Positions 1 through 7,280 of a stretch of 47,777 nucleotides of DNA are shown here, one piece after another (the stretch's first letter is position 1; every line of letters begins with the position of its first letter). Position numbers and translations under genes: made by a program. A model generated the notes under the pieces. The model searched no databases, had not been told where the DNA came from, and saw only the letters and a list, made by a program, of their open reading frames with translations. This stretch comes from Syntrophomonas wolfei subsp. methylbutyratica. GTDB lineage: Bacteria; Bacillota; Syntrophomonadia; Syntrophomonadales; Syntrophomonadaceae. The DNA is taken from contig NZ_BBQT01000024.1 of NCBI RefSeq assembly GCF_001570625.1, forward strand, positions 1-47,777, given 5' to 3'.

Positions 1-21
1 TTCAACTAACATGAAAAGCAT

Positions 22-182
22 TCCCCCTCTGGTGTTGTTTGGTTGTGCTAACTTAATTATACTATAGGCGGGTATGCTTTTTATGTTTTTATCGGACTTT
101 TCCCGGACTTTTTCAGTGGTTTCGGACAGGTCCACTGTCCCCTTGTCCCTCAGATAAAGGGGGGAGAAGGAATTGATATCAG
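22..182. other. Non-coding left edge with a REP-type hairpin
   Basis: No convincing gene lies here. A 6-bp-arm inverted repeat (arms 124-129 and 135-140, loop GTCCA) matches the core of a repeat at 30139-30157, so it belongs to a dispersed GGGACAG/CTGTCCC repeat class. A run reading AGAGGGGG on the minus strand precedes ATG codons at 21 and 12, so a minus-strand gene may begin at the extreme left edge, but too little is visible to call it. Confidence 0.4.
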
Positions 183-707
183 TTGTTTTGGCGGGTGGTC
201 AGGGTTTGCGTCTATGGTAAAGATACACCCTATTATTACCAAGGGAAGGCTTATAAAAGATCTGATACTTCTATTGTAGAGGTAGATAGATCTGAACTGC
301 GAAGGTTAGCTATAGAAGGAATAAATATGGATTACGAGGAGAGAAAAGCATCTTCTCAAGATTTAAGCTTTACCATATTAGAATCTGGGTTAAAAGAAAA
401 GGCTGGTATAGAAAAAATAAACTTGGATATTTTAAAGACTTTAAATTTATTTAACAAAGATGGATATTACAACATCACGGGGAATTATTGGCGGATAGGA
501 ATGATATCGCTTTTTCAGGAATTGATGTGTTAAGAAACCCTATAATAGCCGGGGTCTTTTATAGATTAGATATTATAGAAAAGTTTGGAAGGGATAGCGA
601 GAATAATTGAGCAATATATCCACAGCATATCAAAACCGGATTTTGATGTAAGTGAAAATAATATAAGGATAGTATTGCCGGTTACCGAAATCGGCAAATT
701 CGTGTGA
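183..707 (+). pseudogene. AlbA_2 / RecG-like putative ATP-binding regulator, frameshifted remnant
   Basis: This is a broken gene for a member of the AlbA_2 domain family (COG2865-like, Schlafen-related putative transcriptional regulators). The opening reads VYGKDTPYYYQGKAYKRSDT and is followed by a stretch ending LNLFNKDGYYN, both typical of the family. At about 482 the homology moves to another frame (ELLADRNDIAFSGIDVLR, then YRLDIIEKFG). Near 594 it moves back to the first frame (ARIIEQYIHSISKPDFDVSE, then NNIRIVLPV) and stops at 705-707. The N-terminal part of the AlbA_2 domain is missing, the middle looks deleted, and there are two frameshifts, so no functional product is expected. The identification comes from remembered family sequences; the frame changes are read directly. 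Confidence 0.7.
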
Positions 708-747
708 ACCTATTGAAAGGTTCAATTTTTTTATGGCAATCAAAGTA

Positions 748-785
748 AAATGCATATCATATTTGCTAAAATATGATATGCATTT
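748..785. promoter_or_regulatory. Perfect 17-bp-arm AT-rich inverted repeat
   Basis: The arms at 748-764 and 769-785 are perfectly complementary around the 4-nt loop GCTA. It lies about 105 bp upstream of the response-regulator start and just after the regulator pseudogene. It could be an intrinsic hairpin ending the upstream transcript, although there is no T run, or an operator for the two-component operon. A short direct repeat of TTTGGGATTTA follows immediately. Confidence 0.6.
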
Positions 786-889
786 GGGATTTATTTGGGA
801 TTTAATGTAGATGGGGGCTGTGATGGGCAATACTTCCGATGGCGAATGTGAGGAACTGGAACAGCAGAGAATGAAATAGGAGGGAACAT

Positions 890-1567
890 ATGAGACAAGT
901 ATTAATTGTCGAAGATGACCGCAATCTTAGCCGGGGCTTATGCCTTGCTTTAAGAAATCAGGAACTTCAAATTGTTCCATGTTTTGATTTAAAATCTGCC
1001 CGTGAACAACTGGCCTGCGGTATGACGGAGTTGGTCTTGCTTGACATCAATCTTCCCGACGGTAGCGGGCTGGAGCTGCTTGGTGAAATAAAAGGCGGGA
1101 GCAAATCTATTCCGGTGATTCTGTTAACTGCCAACGATACCGAGATGGATGTGGTTATGGGCTTGGAGCATGGTGCAGACGATTATATCACAAAGCCCTT
1201 TAGTTTGGAGATTCTTCGTGCCAGAGTAAAGACCCAACTGCGACGCCTCGCCGTGAATGAACAAAAGTCCGTAGTCATTGACAGCTATCGGTTTGATTTT
1301 GCGCATATGGAATTCTTTAAGGCGGATACTGCGGTGGAGTTAAGTAAAACAGAACAAAAACTTCTTCGTTTGCTGGTGGAAAACCGAGGTGTAACCATAA
1401 GTCGGGCGGTCTTAATGGACCGCATTTGGACAGATGGCGCTGATTTTGTGGACGAAAACGCGCTTTCAGTCACTGTTAAGCGTCTGCGGGACAAACTGGA
1501 TGCGGCACAGTATATAAAAACAATTTACGGTTTGGGCTATATATGGGTGGTGAAACAGGATGAATGA
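890..1567 (+). CDS. OmpR/PhoB-family response regulator
   Basis: A cytoplasmic two-component transcription factor. Residues 1-120 form the receiver domain: acidic pocket E8/D9/D10, phospho-acceptor D52 in LLDINLPDGSG, switch threonine T80 and lysine K102 in ITKPF. The C-terminal part (about 130-225) is a winged-helix DNA-binding domain ending in the usual RDKLDA...IKTIYGLGYIW motif. The ATG follows AGGAGGG. The stop codon overlaps the kinase start by 8 nt, so the two are translationally coupled. With the ABC genes downstream it resembles antimicrobial-peptide sensing and efflux modules of Firmicutes; the actual signal cannot be read from sequence. Confidence 0.93.
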   Translation: MRQVLIVEDDRNLSRGLCLALRNQELQIVPCFDLKSAREQLACGMTELVLLDINLPDGSGLELLGEIKGGSKSIPVILLTANDTEMDVVMGLEHGADDYITKPFSLEILRARVKTQLRRLAVNEQKSVVIDSYRFDFAHMEFFKADTAVELSKTEQKLLRLLVENRGVTISRAVLMDRIWTDGADFVDENALSVTVKRLRDKLDAAQYIKTIYGLGYIWVVKQDE

Positions 1568-2477
1568 ATGTAATCTTGGCCTATTTGTCATTGCCTTGGC
1601 AGCTATTCTGCTGTGCTTGGCAGCTGTACTGCTTCAACAGCATAAAACCAGGAATATTTTAAAAACCCTTAACCGAATGTTGGATAGTGCACTGGACGGA
1701 AGCTTTACGGAACATAGTTTTAATGAAAGCCTACTATCTGCGGTGGAGAGCAGATTGAACCGATATCTGACCGCCTCCGCGGTATCGGCACGCAATTTAA
1801 CAGCAGAGAAAGAAAAGATTAAGGAACTGTTAGCAGATATCTCTCATCAGACAAAAACACCGATTGCCAACATTCTGCTCTATGCACAACTCTTGGAGGA
1901 ACAGGAACCACCGAAAGAAAGTATAGAATGTGTTACTGCCTTACGGGGACAAGCCGAAAAGCTAAGCTTTTTGATTGCTTCATTGGTAAAATTATCAAGA
2001 CTGGAAACAGGGGTTTTTACACTTCATCCGATTTCAAACGCCATTGCCCCTATGCTGAGGGAAATGGCGGAACAGTTCGCGGCAAAAACAGCGCAAAAGG
2101 AGATTCAGTTGACCATAAATACTACTGATGCTTATGCGGTATTTGATTATAAATGGACGGTAGAAGCGCTGGGCAATCTGGTGGATAATTCCATAAAATA
2201 CACGCCAGCAGACGGCAGGATACAGATTTCAGCCAAGGAATACGATCTATTTTGCCGTATTGATGTAGCCGATACCGGCATCGGGATTTCGGAACAAGAG
2301 CAGGCAAAAGTATTTTCACGCTTTTATCGCTCCCCGTCTGTCAGCGAACAGGACGGCGTAGGAATCGGTTTGTACCTGACCCGCCAAATTTTAGCGGAGC
2401 AGGGTGGATACATAAAAGTTGCGTCATCTTTGGGTGGCGGTTCTGTATTTTCGATGTTTCTGCCTCGAAAGGCTTAA
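1560..2477 (+). CDS. Sensor histidine kinase with one N-terminal membrane segment
   Basis: A 305-residue membrane-anchored kinase, the cognate partner of the overlapping upstream regulator. Residues about 8-26 form a single hydrophobic segment with almost no extracellular part, so any stimulus probably reaches it inside the membrane or through the neighbouring permease. The dimerisation/phospho-acceptor motif is ISHQTKTPIAN, with H96 predicted to be phosphorylated. The HATPase domain shows an N box (LGNLVDNSIKYTP), G1 box (DTGIGIS) and G2 box (GVGIGLYL). Small kinases of this kind usually sit next to ABC transporters for peptide antibiotics, as here; that role is inferred from context. Confidence 0.92.
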   Translation: MNECNLGLFVIALAAILLCLAAVLLQQHKTRNILKTLNRMLDSALDGSFTEHSFNESLLSAVESRLNRYLTASAVSARNLTAEKEKIKELLADISHQTKTPIANILLYAQLLEEQEPPKESIECVTALRGQAEKLSFLIASLVKLSRLETGVFTLHPISNAIAPMLREMAEQFAAKTAQKEIQLTINTTDAYAVFDYKWTVEALGNLVDNSIKYTPADGRIQISAKEYDLFCRIDVADTGIGISEQEQAKVFSRFYRSPSVSEQDGVGIGLYLTRQILAEQGGYIKVASSLGGGSVFSMFLPRKA

Positions 2478-2598
2478 TTCTTACAAAACTGTTAGAATTG
2501 CTTGTCCGCCGGAAAGATTCTGGAAAGAAACGTATGATAAAGTCTGTATTGTAGCGATACATGCAAACTTTATCTGGGGAGGTATCTAATCTCTAATC

Positions 2599-3267
2599 AT
2601 GACCATTTTACAGACCCGTAATTTAAAAAAGATATACGGTGCCGGGGAAAACGCTGTTCATGCTCTCGCTGGTGTTAACCTGCAGGTGGAAAAAGGAGAA
2701 TTTGTGGCTGTCGTTGGCACATCAGGCAGCGGCAAAAGCACGCTTCTGCATATGCTGGGCGGGCTGGACCGCCCCACAAACGGTACGGTTACGGTTGACG
2801 GCAAGGACATCTTTTCGCTGAAGGATGAAGAGCTGACCATCTTTCGCCGCCGCAAGATCGGATTTGTGTTCCAGAATTATAATTTGGTTCCTGTGCTTAA
2901 CGTTTATGAAAACATCGTATTGCCTATTCAGTTAGATGGTAACTCGCCGGATGCTGCTTATGTGGAAAGCATCATCGAAACGCTGGGGCTTAAGTCCAAA
3001 CTGCAAAACCTGCCCAATAACCTCTCGGGCGGGCAGCAGCAGCGGGTCGCTATTGCACGTGCTTTGGCTGCAAAACCCGCGATTATTTTAGCGGATGAAC
3101 CCACTGGCAATCTGGATTCCAAGACCAGCCAGGATGTGCTTGGTCTGCTTAAGATCACAAGTCAGAAATTTGTTCAAACCATTGTAATGATTACGCACAA
3201 CGAAGAAATTGCCCAGCTGGCCGACCGCATTGTCCGCATCGAGGACGGTTTGATCGTTGCCCGATAA
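2599..3267 (+). CDS. ABC transporter ATPase, LolD/MacB-like
   Basis: The 222-residue ATP-binding subunit of an FtsX-type exporter. It has Walker A (GTSGSGKST), a Q-loop (QNYNLVP), the ABC signature ([16 protein letters not shown]), Walker B with catalytic glutamate ([12 protein letters not shown]) and an H-loop (MITHN). Length and motif spacing match the LolD/MacB/BceA group that powers conformational cycling of FtsX permeases. It starts 121 bp after the kinase gene and ends 13 bp before the permease start, so the four genes probably form one operon. Substrate unknown; peptide-antibiotic resistance or cell-envelope stress is likely from gene order. Confidence 0.94.
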   Translation: MTILQTRNLKKIYGAGENAVHALAGVNLQVEKGEFVAVVGTSGSGKSTLLHMLGGLDRPTNGTVTVDGKDIFSLKDEELTIFRRRKIGFVFQNYNLVPVLNVYENIVLPIQLDGNSPDAAYVESIIETLGLKSKLQNLPNNLSGGQQQRVAIARALAAKPAIILADEPTGNLDSKTSQDVLGLLKITSQKFVQTIVMITHNEEIAQLADRIVRIEDGLIVAR

Positions 3268-3280
3268 GGAGGTGTGGAGC

Positions 3281-5938
3281 ATGAATGTAGCCAACAAAAA
3301 ATATATTCGCCAACTGAGTATGAAAAGCATGAAAGCGGCGAGAACTAGAAACCTCATTGCTATTCTTGCCATTGCGTTAACTGCCCTACTGTTTACTTCC
3401 CTGTTTACGGTGCTGCTATCCATCAACCATTCCGTCCAGCAGGCCAACTTCCGACAGACAGGAGGCTGGGCGCATGGGACCTTTAAGTATTTGACTCACG
3501 AACAGTTTGATGAGATAAAAACCGATCCTCTCATCAATCAATATGGGCTGCGTCGCTTTGTGGGTACGCCGGACGGTGTGCCGTTCAACAAATCCCATGT
3601 GGAGATCGGCTACAGTGATGCAATGCAGGCGCACTGGATGTACTGCAATCCTGGGGAAGGTCGTTTGCCTGCCGAGGGCACCAATGAAGCCGCTACCGAT
3701 ACGCGGGTGTTGGAACTGCTGGGCATTGAACCGGTTTTGGGAAACAAGTTTACCATGACCTTTGATGTGGATGGCATAGAGATAACGGAAACCTTTGTCT
3801 TGAGCGGCTGGTGGAAATATGACGAGGCAATTGTCGCCAACCATGTTCTCATTCCCCACAGCCGTGCGCAGGCCATCTTTGATCAAGTTGGCATTGGCAG
3901 TGGCATCGGCAAGGACGGCATGACCGGTTCATGGAATATGGATGTCATGCTGGGCAGCTCACTGCACATCGAACAGGATCTCAATGAAATTCTGACAAAT
4001 TACGGTTATCAAAATGAAAGCCGTTCTTTGGGAGACAACTACATTCAAATTGGCGTCAATTGGGGTTACACCGGCTCACAGCTTGCTGACAACATAGACC
4101 CCATAACCGTTATCGCAATCATAGGTCTTCTGCTGATCATTGTCTTTACAGGCTATCTGATTATCTATAATGTATTTCAGATCTCCGTTTCAAACGATAT
4201 TCGCTTCTACGGCCTGCTTAAAACCATCGGCACTACGGGGCGGCAGCTGCGGCGCATCATCCGCCAGCAGGCGCTGGTGTTGTCCATAATAGGCATTCCT
4301 CTGGGACTCTTGACTGGCTATTGGATTGGCATCAAGCTGACCCCTGTGATCTTGTCTCGGCTCAACGGGGTGGTGGAGGATGCGGTGTCGGCAAGCCCGC
4401 TGATTTTTATCGGCTCGGCGCTCTTCGCTCTGTTTACAGTGATGATCTCTTGCCGGAGACCCGGCCGTATGGCGGCAAGGGTATCCCCTATAGAGGCTGT
4501 GCGTTACAGCGAGGGGACGGCGTATAACAAGACGATACGCAAAGCACAGTCAGGCGCGTCACTGCCTGGGATGGCATGGGCGAACCTGGGGCGTAACCGC
4601 AGCAAGACAGCAATAACAGTGGCTTCACTCTCGCTGGCGGTGCTGCTGCTCAATATGACAGTAACCTTTACAAACGGCTTTGATATGGATAAATATCTGG
4701 CTAATGTGGTTTCGGATTTTATTGTGGCGGATTCAAGCTACTTTCAGACAGGGAATTTCTGGGGTGGTGACCGCGCTTTGTCGGAAGAGGTTCTCTCCAG
4801 TCTGGAATCCCAATCCGGTGTTGAAGCCGGAGGTCGTGTATACGGCAAAAGCAGCCCGGTGGAGGAATTTGTCACCGAAGACTATTATCGGGCGTTATAC
4901 GGTAAATGGAACGATAAAGAAGCACTGGATCGTGCGGTTACCTTTACGGAGAAAAATGAGGAAGGATTGCTGGCCGAGCGGGTACAGCTTTACGGGATGG
5001 AGCGCTATGTCCTTGACAAACTCCGGGTGCTGCAAGGCGATTTGTCCAAGCTCCACGAACCGGGAGGACGCTATGTTGCGGCTGTTTACTCCGACGACGA
5101 CTACGGCAATGCCAAGATGGATTCCCACTGGGCAAAGCTTGGCGATACCGTTACCTTGCGTTATGTGGAAAAGTACGAATATTATGATCCCAAATCAGGC
5201 AAGATTCTTGACCCCGATAATATTCCCGATGACCAACCTTACCGGCACCGCGCAAAAAATTATCAGGACATTGATTATCAAGTGGCGGCACTGATCATTA
5301 TACCGCATTCCCTAAGTTATCGCTATTATGGCACCGATGAGTTCATTATGAATGACCAGAGATTTATTCAAGACAGCGGTACCAGCAATATCATGTATTA
5401 CGCTTGCGATGTCAGCGATGAGCGTACTGGCGACATGGAGGCTTTTCTATATGATTTGACGAATAAGCAGATGCCGCAACTGGACTATGAGAGCAAATCA
5501 ACTTATGCGGCGGAATTTGACTCTTTCCGGAATATGTTCCTGATGTTGGGCGGCGTGCTGAGCTTTATCATCGGACTTGTAGGTGTGCTCAATTTTCTCA
5601 ACGCGATTCTGACAGGCATTATAACCCGTCGCCGTGAGCTTGCCATGCTCCAGTCCATCGGCATGACCGGTAAGCAACTCAAAGCCATGTTGACGTGGGA
5701 GGGACTGTATTATGCGCTGGGCGCTGTGGCAGTGTCTCTTTTGCTCAGCATTGCTGCCGGTCCGTTACTATCCAATGTACTGGCCAGTATGTTTTGGTTC
5801 TTTACCTATCGCTTTACGGTTTTACCCATCCTATCCGTCGCGCCGATTTTTACAGTGCTCGGCATTGTCGTGCCGCTGACGGTGTACCGCGTTGTTTCCA
5901 AACGCTCCGTTGTTGAGCGTCTGAGGGAAACGGAATAG
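3281..5938 (+). CDS. FtsX-family ABC permease with duplicated FtsX domain
   Basis: An 885-residue permease partnered with the preceding ATPase. I chose the ATG at 3281 because AAGGAGG lies just upstream; an in-frame TTG at 3257 has no ribosome-binding site. There are two similar halves. The first has a transmembrane segment at about 25-48, a large extracytoplasmic region at about 50-270 and three further helices at about 272-400. The second has a helix near 442, an extracytoplasmic region at about 470-740 and three helices from about 750 to the end. Both halves carry an FtsX core with a KTIG or QSIG motif between helices. The layout is MacB/FtsX-like with two external domains, unlike the 10-helix BceB type. 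Confidence 0.9.
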   Translation: MNVANKKYIRQLSMKSMKAARTRNLIAILAIALTALLFTSLFTVLLSINHSVQQANFRQTGGWAHGTFKYLTHEQFDEIKTDPLINQYGLRRFVGTPDGVPFNKSHVEIGYSDAMQAHWMYCNPGEGRLPAEGTNEAATDTRVLELLGIEPVLGNKFTMTFDVDGIEITETFVLSGWWKYDEAIVANHVLIPHSRAQAIFDQVGIGSGIGKDGMTGSWNMDVMLGSSLHIEQDLNEILTNYGYQNESRSLGDNYIQIGVNWGYTGSQLADNIDPITVIAIIGLLLIIVFTGYLIIYNVFQISVSNDIRFYGLLKTIGTTGRQLRRIIRQQALVLSIIGIPLGLLTGYWIGIKLTPVILSRLNGVVEDAVSASPLIFIGSALFALFTVMISCRRPGRMAARVSPIEAVRYSEGTAYNKTIRKAQSGASLPGMAWANLGRNRSKTAITVASLSLAVLLLNMTVTFTNGFDMDKYLANVVSDFIVADSSYFQTGNFWGGDRALSEEVLSSLESQSGVEAGGRVYGKSSPVEEFVTEDYYRALYGKWNDKEALDRAVTFTEKNEEGLLAERVQLYGMERYVLDKLRVLQGDLSKLHEPGGRYVAAVYSDDDYGNAKMDSHWAKLGDTVTLRYVEKYEYYDPKSGKILDPDNIPDDQPYRHRAKNYQDIDYQVAALIIIPHSLSYRYYGTDEFIMNDQRFIQDSGTSNIMYYACDVSDERTGDMEAFLYDLTNKQMPQLDYESKSTYAAEFDSFRNMFLMLGGVLSFIIGLVGVLNFLNAILTGIITRRRELAMLQSIGMTGKQLKAMLTWEGLYYALGAVAVSLLLSIAAGPLLSNVLASMFWFFTYRFTVLPILSVAPIFTVLGIVVPLTVYRVVSKRSVVERLRETE

Positions 5939-6012
5939 CCGGCTGGAGTGATATCGGCAGTTGGGATGCTCTGGCGGCGGTACTGGAATAGGATGATGAT
6001 GGCAATGCTATG

Positions 6013-6070
6013 AACCAGAGGAGGGGGGTCTTCTGTGCTCCGAAGCACAAAAGACCCCCCTCCTCTGGTT
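6013..6070. terminator. 27-bp-arm hairpin closing the ABC operon and the minus-strand yvrJ operon
   Basis: The arms at 6013-6039 and 6044-6070 pair with one mismatch around the loop CCGA. The hairpin lies 75 bp after the permease stop and 9 bp past the end of the convergent yvrJ-like gene, so it can serve both strands. Neither side has a clear T run, so its strength as an intrinsic terminator comes from the very long G+C-rich stem. Confidence 0.75.
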
Positions 6071-6078
6071 CTGCGTTC

Positions 6079-6300
6079 TTACAGGTATTCCTGCTTGGCC
6101 GGCTGCCCGCTGCTCGGGAAGGAAGGCATGGTGGGAGTCGCTGGCCAGTATTTTTCATGAGGTAGAAGGATAATGGCCTCTCGCAGTTCACCAATGGCAG
6201 CGGTAAGTTCGCCCAGTTTGTTTTCCACGCGGATCAGCAGGTAGACGGATACGGCTATAGGGAAACCGACGTTACCGACAACTTCCAAAAACTCACTCAT
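6079..6300 (-). CDS. yvrJ: YvrJ-family small membrane protein
   Basis: A 73-residue protein starting MSEFLEVVGNVGFPIAVSVY. It has one N-terminal hydrophobic segment (about residues 6-24), then VENKLGELTAAIGELREAI, an amphipathic helix typical of the YvrJ family. The start at 6300 follows AAAGGAGGAATCACC, which rules out a longer in-frame start at 6411. The C-terminus is proline-rich. It is the last gene of a three-gene minus-strand set with DUF2922 and DUF1659 proteins, a recurrent combination in Firmicutes. The function is not established; a holin-like or membrane-anchoring role has been guessed from size and topology. Confidence 0.8.
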   Translation of the reverse strand: MSEFLEVVGNVGFPIAVSVYLLIRVENKLGELTAAIGELREAIILLPHEKYWPATPTMPSFPSSGQPAKQEYL

Positions 6301-6417
6301 GGTGATTCCTCCTTTCATAGGGTTTGTTTGGGGAGAGGCTTCCTCCCCCTGCTTAGCTTGCTTGGGATAAATGAGGCGGGTGGGACTGGCCCACCCGCCC
6401 GGGAGAATCATTTTTAT

Positions 6418-6642
6418 CTAGGCCAGGCTCAGGTCTGAGCTATCGGTAGTAAGCAGCCGGGCATCTATCTTGCCGGTCAGGTTGCCGCTGGTACTGGTAA
6501 AGATGTTCTTGGCGATGATATCCTCCATCGCTGCGGCGACTTCAGCTCCGGTTATGGGGTCTTTCGCATCATAGACTCTGATGCGCTGGGTTTTTCCCAG
6601 TTGGGTGTTGAAGGCCATTTCCAGGATTCTCTGCGCTGCCAT
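6418..6642 (-). CDS. DUF2922 family small protein
   Basis: A 74-residue soluble protein with the DUF2922 pattern: a strand LEMAFNTQLGKTQRIRVYDAKD, then TGAEVAAAMEDIIAKNIF and a terminal beta stretch. Two in-frame ATGs exist. The one at 6642 has GGAGG 8 nt away, whereas the one at 6648 is only 2 nt from it, so 6642 is preferred. It sits between the YvrJ-like and DUF1659 genes in one operon. The biochemical function of the family is unknown. It is short and acidic and shows no signal peptide. Confidence 0.8.
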   Translation of the reverse strand: MAAQRILEMAFNTQLGKTQRIRVYDAKDPITGAEVAAAMEDIIAKNIFTSTSGNLTGKIDARLLTTDSSDLSLA

Positions 6643-6738
6643 CCTCATCTCCTCCTTTCCTTTTTACTTTTGCTTCACTGGATAAGCTGCTTCACTATCC
6701 AGTTTTAATCGGCTTGTTCACTTGAAGAATGGTCAGGC

Positions 6739-6963
6739 TTAAACCTCTTCCAGCTCTACAATGTCCCTGCGCTGAATAGCGTTGTTGGTCTTGCTCTGCA
6801 GTCCAACCAGGGTCTGGGCTACTGCGTAAACATCTTCATTAGTGGCGCTGGTTTTTACATTCTTGAATATCCGGTTCTTGCTGAGGGGTTGTCCGGAGGC
6901 ACCGGTGCCGGCATCCATCACCAGCACCAGGTCACTGGATAATGAAGTAGTCGTTACTGCCAT
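6739..6963 (-). CDS. DUF1659 family small protein
   Basis: A 74-residue protein with the DUF1659 signature: a short N-terminal strand, the stretch SKNRIFKNVKTSATNEDVYA and a helix AVAQTLVGLQ, ending in RRDIVELEEV. The ATG is preceded by AAGGAGGTGAAGAAAA, an excellent ribosome-binding site. It is the first gene of the minus-strand operon, and the two inverted repeats at 6989-7074 lie in its promoter region. DUF1659 and DUF2922 proteins are co-encoded with YvrJ in many spore formers, but no molecular role has been assigned to my knowledge. Confidence 0.82.
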   Translation of the reverse strand: MAVTTTSLSSDLVLVMDAGTGASGQPLSKNRIFKNVKTSATNEDVYAVAQTLVGLQSKTNNAIQRRDIVELEEV

Positions 6964-6988
6964 TTTTCTTCACCTCCTTCTTCTTGGG

Positions 6989-7074
6989 ATTGAAAGCTGC
7001 TTTCAATAGCAGTTTAAGTGAAGGTGAGGTGTAAATAGAAAATAGCTAAAATCAAAAAGCGGCTTCTATTTACA
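6989..7074 (-). promoter_or_regulatory. Two inverted repeats upstream of the DUF1659 operon
   Basis: The first (6989-6996 and 7000-7007, 8-bp arms, 3-nt loop) lies close to the ribosome-binding site and could act as a leader hairpin. The second (TGTAAATAGAA at 7030-7040 and its exact complement at 7064-7074, 11-bp arms 23 bp apart) has the look of a two-site operator. Both are perfect. They lie in the gap shared with the divergent SLH gene at 7281, so a regulator bound here could affect either side. Confidence 0.5.
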
Positions 7075-7280
7075 TCGAAAAATCTACTTCTAACCCGGTA
7101 AAGATAACGAATATAATTTTTCAGGCAGAAAAGTGGCTGAATTTGCAAAAATCCTTAGAAAAGAATTAGGGTTTGCGTTTATTTCCTTAATTGTGTTTAT
7201 TCCTTGTTATTGCAATTTTTTTATGCTATAAAGTAAAATAAGGATTTTATTAATGTAGTTTCCAGTCAGGAGGAATAAGG

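Noticed and set aside
811-879. 22-codon open frame just before the response regulator
   Set aside because: No ribosome-binding site and no recognisable product; it may be a leader or a gene relic but cannot be supported.
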